A stretch of 64,000 nucleotides of DNA from DATAXI01 sp963756185 (GTDB taxonomy: Bacteria > Verrucomicrobiota > Verrucomicrobiia > Chthoniobacterales > Chthoniobacteraceae), in the NCBI GenBank assembly GCA_963756185.1, contig CAVWMS010000012.1, positions 1-64,000 on the forward strand, in the 5' to 3' direction. Numbering within the stretch: position 1 is the stretch's first letter; every line of letters starts with the position of its first letter. A program made the translations under genes and the position numbers. Shown piece by piece: positions 9,581-19,157 of the stretch. A model generated the notes under the pieces. That model was not told the DNA's origin. It made no database searches and saw only the letters and a list, made by a program, of their open reading frames with translations.

Positions 9581-10459
9581 TTACGCCACGATCTCCGTCC
9601 CGATGCCTGCGTTGGTGAAAATCTCGATCAGCAGCGAGTGCGGCACGCGGCCGTCGATCAAGTGCACCTTCCCGACGCCGTTCTCGATCGCCGCGAGCGC
9701 CGACTTGACCTTCGGCAGCATCCCGCCCTCGATGATCTCCTCCTCGATCAATTTTTCGCTCATCTCGCTGTTCACCGATGGAATCAGCGAATCCTTCTCG
9801 CCCGGCGTCCGCATGATGCCCGGTACGTCGCTCAGGTAAATCAGCTTCATCGCCTTGAGCGCGCCGGCAATCGCCCCCGCGGCCACGTCGGCGTTCACGT
9901 TGTACGGCTGCCCGGTTTCATCCTGCGAGATCGGCGAGATCACCGGCACCTTTTCTTCCTTGAGCGCCTGGCGCACCAGTTCGGTCTTCAATCCGATTAC
10001 CTCCCCGGTGAATCCCAGGTCCGCCGCCACGTTGTGCGCATCGCTCTGCGGCGGCAACTTTTTCGCGACGAACACCTTCCGGCCCGAGATGCTCACGCCG
10101 CTTCCGCCGAAATCGGCCATGCGCGCCACCAGCCCCGGATTGATGACGGTGTCGAGCACCTCCTCGACGATCTTGATCGTGCTCGCGTCCGTCACCCGCA
10201 GGCCGTTGACGAATTTCGGCTTCAGCCCGGCCTCCCGCATCCGGTCGGTGATCGCCCGCCCGCCCCCGTGGACCAGCACCGGGTTGATCCCGACCGCCTC
10301 GAGGAAAACGATGTCCCGCAGCAGCCGCTCGATCACGTGCTCGTCCTCCATCGCGCTTCCCCCGTATTTGATGACAAAGGTCTGCGCCCGGAATTTCTGG
10401 ATGTACGGCAGCGCCTCGATCAGCGCCTCCGCACGATGCACCGGCGACGTTTGCGACAT
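9581..10459 (-). CDS. argB: Acetylglutamate kinase
   Basis: Phosphorylates N-acetylglutamate, the second and often arginine-inhibited step. The amino-acid-kinase fold is clear: FVIKYGGSAM at the N-terminus, PVLVHGGG, NVNADVAAGAIA and GGMLPKVKSAL. The start at ATG 10459 (MSQTSPVHRAEALIEALPYI) gives about 292 aa. In-frame ATGs at 10495 and 10531 would give longer forms; an N-terminal helix like the one at 10459 is the usual start of arginine-sensitive enzymes. Confidence 0.95.
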   Translation of the reverse strand: MSQTSPVHRAEALIEALPYIQKFRAQTFVIKYGGSAMEDEHVIERLLRDIVFLEAVGINPVLVHGGGRAITDRMREAGLKPKFVNGLRVTDASTIKIVEEVLDTVINPGLVARMADFGGSGVSISGRKVFVAKKLPPQSDAHNVAADLGFTGEVIGLKTELVRQALKEEKVPVISPISQDETGQPYNVNADVAAGAIAGALKAMKLIYLSDVPGIMRTPGEKDSLIPSVNSEMSEKLIEEEIIEGGMLPKVKSALAAIENGVGKVHLIDGRVPHSLLIEIFTNAGIGTEIVA

Positions 10460-10558
10460 CGCGACTTTTCTTTCAAACGTGCTGCGTTCGGTCATGCGGC
10501 TTGTTGACTTCGTTCGTGGCGAATCGGGCATCTGGATTCAAAAATATCCGGTTGCTCC

Positions 10559-11770
10559 TCATTCGCCCATGTTAAATTCGACGTATTCGGTCGTCAGGTC
10601 CGTGGTCCAGATGGCGTATCCGGCATTTCCAACGCCCAGGTCCACGTTGATCACAAATTCCTTTTTTCCCGCCACCGCGCGCAGCTTTGCCATCGGCGTC
10701 GCCGCGGGCATCCCGCCTTCCACCGCGGGCAATCCATTGTAGGCGATCCGGATGCGTTCCTGCCGGACCCGCGCGCCGGAGTAGCCGACGGCGTCCATGA
10801 TCCGGCCCCAATTCGGGTCGCCGCCATACCACGCGGATTTTACGAGCATCGAATTGGCCACCGCCCGCGCCGCCAGCCGCGCCTCGCGCTCGGTGCGCGC
10901 CCCGGTCAGGCGCAGATCGATGAAACGGCTCACTCCTTCGCCATCCTTGACGATCTTGCGCGCCAGCGCCGCAGTCACCATGTCGAGCGCCCCCTGAAAA
11001 ATAGGGAACTCCCCGCCGGCCCGCTTCAGCGGCGCGTTGCCCGCGCGCCCGTTGGCCAGCGCCAGCACCGTGTCGTTGGTGCTCATGTCGCCGTCGACCG
11101 TGATGCGGTTGAACGATTGCGCCACGCTTGCCCGCAGCGCCGCCTGAAAGTCCGCCTTTTCGATCGCCGCGTCCGTCGTGATGAAACAGAGCATCGTCGC
11201 CATGTTTGGGTCGATCATCCCCGCTCCCTTGGCGATGCCGCCGATCCTCACCGGCTTCCCGCCGATCCGGCATTCGACGGCGATTTCCTTGGGAAAAGTG
11301 TCGCTGGTCATGATCGCACGGGCCGCCCGGCCGCTGTACCTGCCGAGTTTTGCCGGCATTTTCGCAATCGACGCCTCCATTTTCTCGATGGGCAATTGCA
11401 CCCCGATCCGCCCCGTCGAGCAGACCAGCACCTCGCGCCCGGCCAGCCCCAGCGCGCCTGCGGCGGCGCCGCACATCCGCCGTGCGGATTCGAGCCCTTG
11501 CGGCCCGGTGCAGGCGTTCGCGTTGCCGCTGTTGGCGATGATCGCGCGCGCATGGCCCGCGCGCACCCGTGGCGCCGAAACGAGCACCGGCGCTGCCTTG
11601 ACCTTGTTCGTCGTGAACGTCCCCGCCGCAACGGCCGGCCATTCGGAAAAAATCAGCGCCATATCCTCCTTCCCATTCGTGTCGCCCCCCTTGATGCCGC
11701 AATGGATGCTTGCCGCGAGAAAACCCGCGGGCGCCGTGATTCCCCCCTTGATTTCGACCGGTCCGTTCAC
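10559..11770 (-). CDS. argJ: Bifunctional ornithine acetyltransferase / N-acetylglutamate synthase
   Basis: Recycles the acetyl group from N-acetylornithine to glutamate, so the pathway is the cyclic type. The precursor self-cleaves before the catalytic Thr in the segment KGAGMIDPNMATMLCF. Other family landmarks are NSGNANACTG, CSTGRIGVQLP and DPNWGRIMDAVGYSG. Starts at GTG 11770 overlapping the argC stop (GTGA), giving 403 aa. The frame is open far upstream inside argC, but that is shadow. Confidence 0.95.
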   Translation of the reverse strand: MNGPVEIKGGITAPAGFLAASIHCGIKGGDTNGKEDMALIFSEWPAVAAGTFTTNKVKAAPVLVSAPRVRAGHARAIIANSGNANACTGPQGLESARRMCGAAAGALGLAGREVLVCSTGRIGVQLPIEKMEASIAKMPAKLGRYSGRAARAIMTSDTFPKEIAVECRIGGKPVRIGGIAKGAGMIDPNMATMLCFITTDAAIEKADFQAALRASVAQSFNRITVDGDMSTNDTVLALANGRAGNAPLKRAGGEFPIFQGALDMVTAALARKIVKDGEGVSRFIDLRLTGARTEREARLAARAVANSMLVKSAWYGGDPNWGRIMDAVGYSGARVRQERIRIAYNGLPAVEGGMPAATPMAKLRAVAGKKEFVINVDLGVGNAGYAIWTTDLTTEYVEFNMGE

Positions 11771-12801
11771 AGCGCAGTCGATTCCGCCCAACTGTACATC
11801 GCGTTCAGGTTTTGCACCGCCTGGCCCGCCGCGCCCTTGACCAGGTTGTCCTCGGCGCTCATCAGCACGATGCGCCCCGTGCGCGGGTCGTGCCGCCATG
11901 CGATGTCCAGGAAGTTCGAGTGCGCCACGTTCTTCAATTCGACCGTCCCCTTGTCGCCCTCGAGCCGGATGAAAATCTCGCTGCCGTACGCCGACTCGAG
12001 CGCCTGCGAGATCGCCTCCGCGGCCACGCCGGGCCGCGGCATCGCGTAAATGGTCGACAGGATTCCGCGCGTCACGGGGATGAGGTGTGGGGTAAAGCTG
12101 ATCCGCACCGGCTCGCCCGCGGCCACGCTCAGCTCCTGCTCGATCTCCCCGAGGTGCCGGTGCTTCGGCACGCCGTACGGGCGCGCGTTCTCGTTGCACT
12201 CGACGAACAAAAATTCCGCCGCCACGTTGCGCCCCGCGCCGCTTATGCCGCTCAGGCTCGTGGCCACGATGCTCGCCGGATCGATCAGCCGCGCCTTCAG
12301 CAGCGGATGCAGCGGCAGGATGATGCTCGTCGGGTAGCACCCCGCGGAGGCCACCAGTTGCGCCGTCCGCAGTTGCGCCCGGTAAAGCTCCGGGATGCCG
12401 TAAACACTTTCCTTCAACAGCTCCGGCGCGGGATGATCGTGTCCGTAAAATTCACGGTAAACCTCGGGATCCTTCAACCGGAAATCCGCCGACAAATCGA
12501 TCACCCGAAGCCCCGCCTCGAGCAGCGCCCGCGCAAACGGCGCCGCGGCCCCGTGCGGCAGCGCCAGGAAGGCCGCCTGCGCGCCCGACCGCACAATCGC
12601 GTCCACCTCGGACGGGGCAAACTGCAATTCCGAATACTTGTGCCCCTGGAATTTGGGGAAGACCTTGTCCAGCCGCTGCCCGGCGTCGCCGCGCGAGGTG
12701 ACGCATACCAGCTCGATTCCCGGATGCCGCGTGAGCAGCCGGATCAATTCTTCGCCGGAATAACCGGTCGCGCCGGCAATGGCGACATTGAGCAGGTTCA
12801 T
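11767..12801 (-). CDS. argC: N-acetyl-gamma-glutamyl-phosphate reductase
   Basis: NADPH-dependent reductase, third step of arginine synthesis. The Rossmann start is VAIAGATGYSGEELIRLL, and the catalytic cysteine lies in ASAGCYPTSIILPL. ATG 12801 gives 344 aa, the usual size. First arg gene of the operon; the FKBP gene ends 19 bp upstream on the same strand, so both may share a promoter. Confidence 0.96.
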   Translation of the reverse strand: MNLLNVAIAGATGYSGEELIRLLTRHPGIELVCVTSRGDAGQRLDKVFPKFQGHKYSELQFAPSEVDAIVRSGAQAAFLALPHGAAAPFARALLEAGLRVIDLSADFRLKDPEVYREFYGHDHPAPELLKESVYGIPELYRAQLRTAQLVASAGCYPTSIILPLHPLLKARLIDPASIVATSLSGISGAGRNVAAEFLFVECNENARPYGVPKHRHLGEIEQELSVAAGEPVRISFTPHLIPVTRGILSTIYAMPRPGVAAEAISQALESAYGSEIFIRLEGDKGTVELKNVAHSNFLDIAWRHDPRTGRIVLMSAEDNLVKGAAGQAVQNLNAMYSWAESTAL

Positions 12802-12820
12802 CGCGCGTTGCGCCGGCGCG

Positions 12821-13564
12821 CTATTGACCGCCCGGAGCCGGGCCGGGGCCGCTATCGGCCGCGCCGGGCTGCTTGATTCCCAGCAGCTCAACGTCGAAAA
12901 GCAGCACGGAGTTCGGCTCGATGCCCGGCGGCGGGCTCGCGCCGTAGGCGAGGTCGGCCGGGATTGCCAGTTGCCATTTCGAACCCGCCGGCATCAACTG
13001 CAACGCCTCGCTCCAGCCGGGGATCACGTTTGCCAGCGAAATCTCCATCGGCTGGTTGCGCTTGTAGGAGCTGTCAAATTCGGTGCCGTCGATGGTGGTC
13101 CCGCGGTAGTTCACCACCACCGTGTCGGTCGACTTCGGCTTGTCTCCGGTGCCGCTGGTGATGACCTTGTATTCCAGCCCGCTGGCGGTGGTCTTCCAGC
13201 CATCCTTCTTGCCGTTATCGACCAGGTATTTTTCTCCCGCGGCCTTGTTCTCGGTCAGGACCTTGTCGTGCAATTCCTGCCCCAGCGCCTGCATCGTTTC
13301 CTCGACCTCCGCGTCGGTCATCTTCGCCGGGCCTTTGCCCAGTCCATCCTTCAAACCCTGCATGATCGCGTCCGGATCGACGGTGAACCCGTGCTTTTGC
13401 AATTCCTGGATGTTTCGCGCCGTTTCCACTCCCATCGAGTAGCCGATTTTTTGCGAATCGATTTCGGGCGGAGGGGAACCGGCGGGGGCGGTGTCCTGGG
13501 CCCGCGAAAGGCTTGGCAGCGCCAGGAGGAGAGCCGCTACGGCGGCGGGCAAATGGCTTTTCAT
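12821..13564 (-). CDS. Secreted FKBP-type peptidyl-prolyl isomerase
   Basis: Periplasmic foldase of the FkpA/Mip type. A signal peptide (MKSHLPAAVAALLLALPSLSRA) is followed by a helical FKBP_N dimerisation domain (IGYSMGVETARNIQEL) and an FKBP domain containing TVVVNYRGTTIDGTEFDSSY, VIPGWSEALQLMPAGSKW and LLFDVELLGI. 247 aa from ATG 13564; a start at 13606 would spoil the signal peptide. Confidence 0.92.
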   Translation of the reverse strand: MKSHLPAAVAALLLALPSLSRAQDTAPAGSPPPEIDSQKIGYSMGVETARNIQELQKHGFTVDPDAIMQGLKDGLGKGPAKMTDAEVEETMQALGQELHDKVLTENKAAGEKYLVDNGKKDGWKTTASGLEYKVITSGTGDKPKSTDTVVVNYRGTTIDGTEFDSSYKRNQPMEISLANVIPGWSEALQLMPAGSKWQLAIPADLAYGASPPPGIEPNSVLLFDVELLGIKQPGAADSGPGPAPGGQ

Positions 13565-13739
13565 GAGTGTGAACGCTCCTTGTAACTCATTCCGGACAGC
13601 GCGCAACCGGTTTTAGAGCTTTTCAAATGGGAGCGCGGGGCGGGTTCGCCGCGCGCGCTTCCTGATCGGACGCTTATGCTGCGCATACGCGCAAATTTCC
13701 TCTCGCCAACCTCGATTCATTCTGGATCAATCCCGGCTC

Positions 13740-14090
13740 ATGCGTTTCAAGATCGTTTTTCCCCTGCTCCTTCCCCTGTTCCTTGCCGTCTTGCTGGCCG
13801 GTTGCGTGACCGAAGACATCAAGGAGACCGGCATCTCCCGCGGCACCGCCATCGGCATCGCCGAGCGGCATTGCCCAGAATATCCCGACACCTACAGCCT
13901 GGACCGCGCCGAGTGGGACCCCGATGGCAAGTTCTGGCTGGTCGTGCTCGATGATCGCGACGGCGACCGCGGCCGCGCCTTCAAGATCAGCCGGGGTGGC
14001 GATATCATCGATGCCCACAAGTTCGATCATTCAGACCAGGACCGCGACTACGGTCCCGGCCATTACTACGGCTGGGGCTATTACTGGTAA
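13740..14090 (+). CDS. Small predicted lipoprotein
   Basis: The 116-aa protein begins with a hydrophobic leader ending in the lipobox LAGC, so it should be lipidated. The mature part has an Asp/Arg-rich region (WLVVLDDRDGDRGRAFKIS) reminiscent of the beta hairpin of small PepSY-like lipoproteins, and ends in a Gly/Tyr/His-rich tail. Function unknown. The intergenic region on either side holds no other recognisable gene. Confidence 0.72.
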   Translation: MRFKIVFPLLLPLFLAVLLAGCVTEDIKETGISRGTAIGIAERHCPEYPDTYSLDRAEWDPDGKFWLVVLDDRDGDRGRAFKISRGGDIIDAHKFDHSDQDRDYGPGHYYGWGYYW

Positions 14091-14148
14091 GCCCGGTTGC
14101 GGCCTGTCAATGGGGGTGTAAACCCGGGCGGATGGTGTATTGTCGAGA

Positions 14149-15201
14149 ATGCCCGGCAGGCAGCATTCGCCTTCGTTCCGCCTACCGGCGTGGCTCGCGG
14201 CCGCTTTCGTGTTTTGGCTTGCAACGGCCCTTTGCGCGCAGCCCGCCCTGCCGCATCTGGCCCCGCAGGATGGGGTGGGCGTGAACATTCACTTCACGCA
14301 TCCGCAGTCCGGCGAACTCGAGATGATGGCCCAAGCCGGCATCAAGTGGGTGCGCATGGATTTAACCTGGAGCGAGACGGAGAAGCAGAGAGGAAAATAT
14401 GATTTCTCCGCTTACGATGATCTGCTGGATGCTCTCGACAGGCAGAACATGCACGCGCTTTTCATTCTTTGTTACGGCAACCCGCTCTACGCCGGCCCCG
14501 GCGACACCACCCCGTTCACCAGCCAGGCCGGCAGCGATGAATTCCGAAACGCCTATGCAAAATGGGCCGCGGCCGCCGTCTCGCACTTCGCCCACAGGGC
14601 TTGCATTTGGGAAATCTGGAACGAACCAAACATCAGCCACTTCTGGGGGCCTTCGCCCAATGTGGGCCAATACATCGCTCTAGCAAAGGCCACCGCCGCC
14701 GCCGTCCACAAGGTCGCTCCCGACGAGCCCCTGATCGGTCCGGCCTCCTCGACCATCGACTTTTCCTTTATCGAGGCGTGCTGCAAGGCGGGCTTGCTGG
14801 AAGACTGGTCCGCGGTCTCCGTCCATCCCTATCGGCAGGGCGATCCGTCGACAGTCGTGCCTGAGTACCGCCAGTTGCGCAAGCTGATCGACAGATATGC
14901 GCCACAGGGGAAAACCATCCCGATCATTTGCAGCGAGTGGGGATACTCGACCGCGTGGCAGGGTTTCGAGGAGGACAAACAGGCGACCTCTCTGACGGCG
15001 GAATTCTCAGCCAACATCTCCGCGGGCATTCCCATCACCATCTGGTACGATTGGCGTGACGATGGCGACGATCCCGGGAACTCCGAGCATCATTTCGGCC
15101 TCGTCCATCGCGCGTATCACACGGGCCGCACTCCGGTATACGATCCCAAGCCGGCGTATGAGGCCATCAAGGAATTCGCCGACCGGATGTTTCTTCAATG
15201 A
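14149..15201 (+). CDS. Secreted clan GH-A glycoside hydrolase-like protein
   Basis: A (beta/alpha)8 glycosidase-type protein with an N-terminal signal sequence (to about residue 31). The acid/base glutamate lies in EIWNEPN and the probable nucleophile in IICSEWGYS, the two strand-end positions of clan GH-A. The architecture is close to GH39/GH5-like enzymes. 350 aa from ATG 14149. A role in polysaccharide trimming fits the adjoining glycosyltransferase, but the substrate cannot be read from sequence. Confidence 0.82.
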   Translation: MPGRQHSPSFRLPAWLAAAFVFWLATALCAQPALPHLAPQDGVGVNIHFTHPQSGELEMMAQAGIKWVRMDLTWSETEKQRGKYDFSAYDDLLDALDRQNMHALFILCYGNPLYAGPGDTTPFTSQAGSDEFRNAYAKWAAAAVSHFAHRACIWEIWNEPNISHFWGPSPNVGQYIALAKATAAAVHKVAPDEPLIGPASSTIDFSFIEACCKAGLLEDWSAVSVHPYRQGDPSTVVPEYRQLRKLIDRYAPQGKTIPIICSEWGYSTAWQGFEEDKQATSLTAEFSANISAGIPITIWYDWRDDGDDPGNSEHHFGLVHRAYHTGRTPVYDPKPAYEAIKEFADRMFLQ

Positions 15202-15228
15202 GCGCGGACCGCGGGTTTTCCGGGGAGG

Positions 15229-17754
15229 TCAACTCCCGCCGGCGCCCAGCAGCCTCATCAATACGTCGCCGAGCAGGCGGGGATCCTTGCGCGTTGCGCC
15301 CAGGGGCGGCCAGACCGCCGCGCGCCGCGTGAGCAGATGCTTTAGTACGTTCGTTGTCCGTTCCGTCGCAAACTTCCGGCCGGCCAGCTCGCGCCCGGCC
15401 GCGCCGCTCCGGCGCGCCATTTCCGGGTCGCGCAGCAGCCCCTCGAGCGCCGAGGCGATTCCCGCCACGTCGTGCTCGTCGAGCAGGCGCCCCGTCCTGC
15501 CATCCTCAATCATCTCCGGCACGCCGGCCACGCGCGTCGAGACCACCGGCAATCCCGCCGCCATCGCTTCCATGATGACCGTCGGCAGGTTGTCGCTGCT
15601 GCCGTCCGCGTCGCGCGTGCACGCCAGCGCGAACACCCGCGCCCGCCGCAGGTATCCGATCACCTCCCCTTCCGGCCGCGCACCTTCGAGCGTGACCCGC
15701 TCGCCGAGGCCCGCCTGCGCGATCTGCCCGCGCAGCGCCTCCTCGAGCGGTCCCGAGCCGACGATCCTGCACCGGAACTCGACCCTGCGCCGCGCCAGCA
15801 GCGCGCATGCCTCGATTAATTCCCCGAATCCCTTTTTCCCGATCAATCTTCCCACCGACACGATCTCCGGCGGCTCCGCCGAAAAATCCGCGCGCGCGAA
15901 TTCGTCCATGTGGATCCCGTTGTAGACGCGCTCGATTTTTCCCGCCGAATCCGGGAACCGCTTCCGCAGCCAGTCGCGCGAGTAATCCGCCACCGTGACC
16001 ACCAGCCGCGCCTCCTTCACCAATTCATCCAGGCTCACCGGAAAATCGGTCTCACAAAATATATCGTTCGCATGCCCGGTGAATGAGTACCCGATCCCGT
16101 AAAATTGCCTGATCCAGTACGCCGTCCGCGCCGCCATCCCCGCGAAATGCGCGTGCACGTGCCGGATGCCCCGCTTCTTCATCTCGAGCCCGAGCCACGC
16201 CGCCTCGTAGAGGCGCGTTTTGTCGCCCCGGTCGCCCCAGCCGGAAAACACGTCCCACACATCGGAGTGGATCCGGTGCGCCTCCCGCGCGTCGCGCACC
16301 GCCTTGTTCAATGCCTCGTCCGTCGGCAGATAGCGCACCCGGTCGAGCAGCGACGCGTCCGCCGCGCTCCATTCCTCCGCCTCGCGGATCGAGTATATCG
16401 CCGGCGCCATCCCCTGGCGCGCCATCTCCTCGGCCTCGCGAAAACAGAACGTCTGCGTGAACGACGGGAACCGCTCGAACAAATAGGCGAACGGCGCGCC
16501 GCCGTCGCGGACGGGCGCGGGAACCTTGCGGGAAACATGGGCCGGCTGCGATTTCCGCGGCTCGCCCGCGGCGATGGCCACCGCCGTCTCGGGCACCGGC
16601 TCCGGCGCGCCGATCTCGAGCGCCTCGTCGTAATAGCTCTCCAGTTTCTCGATCTGCTTTGCCTGTCCGAACTCCTGCCGCACGCTTTCGCTCCCCGCGC
16701 GGCCCATGGCAAACGCCCGCTGCGGCGCCGCCGCCAGGTCCAGCATCGCCTTCAGCAGCGCCGCGTCGTCCCGTTCCGCCACCAGCAATCCCGTGCGCCC
16801 GTTTTCGACCGCCTCCGGGATGCCGCCGTGAAGCGTCGCCAGCACCGGCAGGCCGGTCGCCATCGCCTCGAGCATTGAATTCGGCACGCCCTCCTGGTTC
16901 ATGTCCGCCGTCATTTCGCTCGGGTGCACAAAGAAATGCGCCTCGCCGTACAGCCGCGCCAGGTCGGCCTGCGCGAGGAATCCGCGCAGCTCGACCGCCT
17001 CCTCGATTCCCAAATCCCGCGCCAGCGCCTCGATCTCCTTTTTCATCGGCCCCTCGCCCGCCAGCGTGAAGCGCGCCCGCGGGTAGCGCTTGCGAAATTC
17101 CGCGAACGCCAGCAGCGCCGTCGCGATTCCCTTTTTCGGGATCAACCGGCAGGCCTGCACGAAGTGCCATTCTCCGTTCGGCGGAGTCCGCCGTTCGCGC
17201 AGCGGATAATCATCCAGCGGAATGCCGGTCCGGTTCAGCCTGATTTTCTCTTCCGGGCAGCCCAGTTCCTTGAGCCGGTCCGCCAGCGACATCGAGCGCA
17301 CCAGCACCAGCGGCGTCACGCGCAGCAGCTCGCGCAGGTTCCCCTCGTATTCCGGTTGATGCTCGCGCGGCATCACGTCCGCCCCGTGGAACGACACCAC
17401 GCACGGGTGGCCCCACCCCTTGACGAACGGCAGCAGGTGCACCCCGGTATGCCCAAAATAAATGTGCATCAGGTCCGCCTCGCGCCGCCGAAAAATCTTC
17501 ATCATCCCCTGCATCTCCCCGCGGTAATAGAGCGCCGGCAGTTTCCGCACATGCTTCAGCCAGAAGCGCCGGATGAAATTCTTGCGCGGCTTGCGCGGCA
17601 CCATCTCGATGTCCGGAAACGGGAACCGCTCCGCCGAAGTCCGCTCCCTGGCCACGATGAACGTCTTGTACTTCCGCAGCCCGGTCACCTGCCGGTAGAT
17701 GTGGAGCATCTCCGGCTTCAAAAACGTGGTGCAATAACTGGCTACTGTTGGCAC
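15229..17754 (-). CDS. Fusion of two GT4-type glycosyltransferases
   Basis: 841 aa with two complete GT-B modules. The first (about 1-390) has the acceptor-side motif SFHGADVMPREH and the nucleotide-sugar motif EGVPNSMLEAMATGLPV (about 288-304). A Pro/Ala linker follows, then a second module from about residue 428 with the acceptor-side FTGHANDIFCETDF and donor motif DNLPTVIMEAMAAGLPV. The frame is open throughout and codon use is even, so this is a real fusion, not a frameshift join. The start is a GTG (17754). Probably builds an exopolysaccharide by adding two sugars; specificities are unknown. Confidence 0.87.
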   Translation of the reverse strand: MPTVASYCTTFLKPEMLHIYRQVTGLRKYKTFIVARERTSAERFPFPDIEMVPRKPRKNFIRRFWLKHVRKLPALYYRGEMQGMMKIFRRREADLMHIYFGHTGVHLLPFVKGWGHPCVVSFHGADVMPREHQPEYEGNLRELLRVTPLVLVRSMSLADRLKELGCPEEKIRLNRTGIPLDDYPLRERRTPPNGEWHFVQACRLIPKKGIATALLAFAEFRKRYPRARFTLAGEGPMKKEIEALARDLGIEEAVELRGFLAQADLARLYGEAHFFVHPSEMTADMNQEGVPNSMLEAMATGLPVLATLHGGIPEAVENGRTGLLVAERDDAALLKAMLDLAAAPQRAFAMGRAGSESVRQEFGQAKQIEKLESYYDEALEIGAPEPVPETAVAIAAGEPRKSQPAHVSRKVPAPVRDGGAPFAYLFERFPSFTQTFCFREAEEMARQGMAPAIYSIREAEEWSAADASLLDRVRYLPTDEALNKAVRDAREAHRIHSDVWDVFSGWGDRGDKTRLYEAAWLGLEMKKRGIRHVHAHFAGMAARTAYWIRQFYGIGYSFTGHANDIFCETDFPVSLDELVKEARLVVTVADYSRDWLRKRFPDSAGKIERVYNGIHMDEFARADFSAEPPEIVSVGRLIGKKGFGELIEACALLARRRVEFRCRIVGSGPLEEALRGQIAQAGLGERVTLEGARPEGEVIGYLRRARVFALACTRDADGSSDNLPTVIMEAMAAGLPVVSTRVAGVPEMIEDGRTGRLLDEHDVAGIASALEGLLRDPEMARRSGAAGRELAGRKFATERTTNVLKHLLTRRAAVWPPLGATRKDPRLLGDVLMRLLGAGGS

Positions 17755-17819
17755 GGGGCGAAAAAGGGAAACTACAATCTGCCCCGGCCCGGCCCGAAAA
17801 GCGAAATCTTGATCCAGAT

Positions 17820-19151
17820 TCAGCTTTCCGCGGCGCTCTTCTGTTCCTTATCGAGTCCCTCATCCCCGATTTCCTCCGCCTCCTTGACCGGCAGTTGAAT
17901 CACAATCGTCGTCCCTTTGCCAAACGTGCTTTCCGCGCGCACTTCGCCTCCGTGCAATCCGACAATGTGCTTGACGATCGAGAGCCCCAGGCCGGTCCCG
18001 CCCGCCTCGCGGCTGCGCGCCTTTTCCACGCGGTAAAACCGCTCGAACACATGCGGCAAATCCCCCGGCGGAATCCCGGCGCCCGTATCCTCGATCCGCA
18101 GCTCGACCCGTTCGCCCGCCGGCAGCGCGCGCATGGCGATCTCCGCTCCCTTCGGCGAATACTTGATCGCGTTATCGAGCAAATTTCCGATCACCTGCTC
18201 GAGCCGGAACGGGTCCGCGGGGATCGTTCCCACCGCCGGGTCCACCTCGAGCGACACCTTTTTTTCCTTGAGGCGCGGCGCCCATTCATCGAGCACCTGC
18301 CGCAGGAACAACTCGAGTGACAACGGCTGGATGTCGAGCGGGTCCGTGCGCGCTTCGAGCCGCGCCAGGATCAGCAGATCGTCCAGCAGCAATTGCAGAC
18401 GCCGCGAGTGCTTGCTCATGATTTTCAGGTAGCCCGCCGCGTCCTCGCTCGAGATATCCCTCATGTCCATCAGCGTCTCGAGGTACCCGTGAAAAATCGA
18501 CAGCGGCGTCCGCAGCTCGTGCGAGACGTTTGCCACAAATTGCCGCCGCACCTCCTCGAGCTGCTTGACCCGCGACACGTCGTGCAGCACCGCGACCACG
18601 CCCGTCACCGCGCCCGCCTCGTCGCGCATCGGCACCGCGTTCACGCTCAGGAACCGCTCCGCCACCGGCGACCCCGGGTTGGCCACGGCGATTTCCCGCG
18701 CCTCGACCGATTGTCCCTTCGCCGCCGCGCGGATCAATTCGCTCAGCGCCGCCTGCCGCGTGGCCCGCACCACCGTCTGCCCGATCGGCTCGGTCTCGAG
18801 CGCGAACATCGTGCGGAACGAATCGTTCATCGAACGAATCACCTGGTTTTCATCCATCACCACCACCCCCTCGACCATGCTCGCCAGGATCGCGTGGAGA
18901 TTGAACCGCTGCTGCTGGATGTCGCTCTTGAGCGACTGCTGCTCGCGCCAGAGCCGCTCGATGTCCTGCGCCAGTTGGCTGAATTCGTTCATCCCCTGCG
19001 TCAATTCCATGCGCGGCTGCCGCCCGTTCACCGCCGCGCGCGCCATTTCCCCGGTTTTTCGCAGCCCGGAGAGGAAACGGCCCCGCGTGACGATCAGGGT
19101 CCCGAGCGCCGCCAGGACGGCGCCCAGCAAAAACCATAACAGGGCTGGCAC
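17820..19151 (-). CDS. Sensor histidine kinase, PhoR-like
   Basis: Membrane-bound kinase partner of the regulator just upstream. One N-terminal helix (3-20), a short linker, a PAS-like domain (about 83-195), the phospho-acceptor H-box SHELRTPL (His211) and the ATPase core with NLLDNAIKY, DTGAGIPPGDLPHVFERFY and GGTGLGLSIVKHIV. There is no sizeable periplasmic domain, as in PhoR-type kinases whose signal comes through the membrane or PAS domain. The start is a GTG six bases after the regulator stop. Confidence 0.9.
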   Translation of the reverse strand: MPALLWFLLGAVLAALGTLIVTRGRFLSGLRKTGEMARAAVNGRQPRMELTQGMNEFSQLAQDIERLWREQQSLKSDIQQQRFNLHAILASMVEGVVVMDENQVIRSMNDSFRTMFALETEPIGQTVVRATRQAALSELIRAAAKGQSVEAREIAVANPGSPVAERFLSVNAVPMRDEAGAVTGVVAVLHDVSRVKQLEEVRRQFVANVSHELRTPLSIFHGYLETLMDMRDISSEDAAGYLKIMSKHSRRLQLLLDDLLILARLEARTDPLDIQPLSLELFLRQVLDEWAPRLKEKKVSLEVDPAVGTIPADPFRLEQVIGNLLDNAIKYSPKGAEIAMRALPAGERVELRIEDTGAGIPPGDLPHVFERFYRVEKARSREAGGTGLGLSIVKHIVGLHGGEVRAESTFGKGTTIVIQLPVKEAEEIGDEGLDKEQKSAAES

Positions 19152-19157
19152 GGAGCC

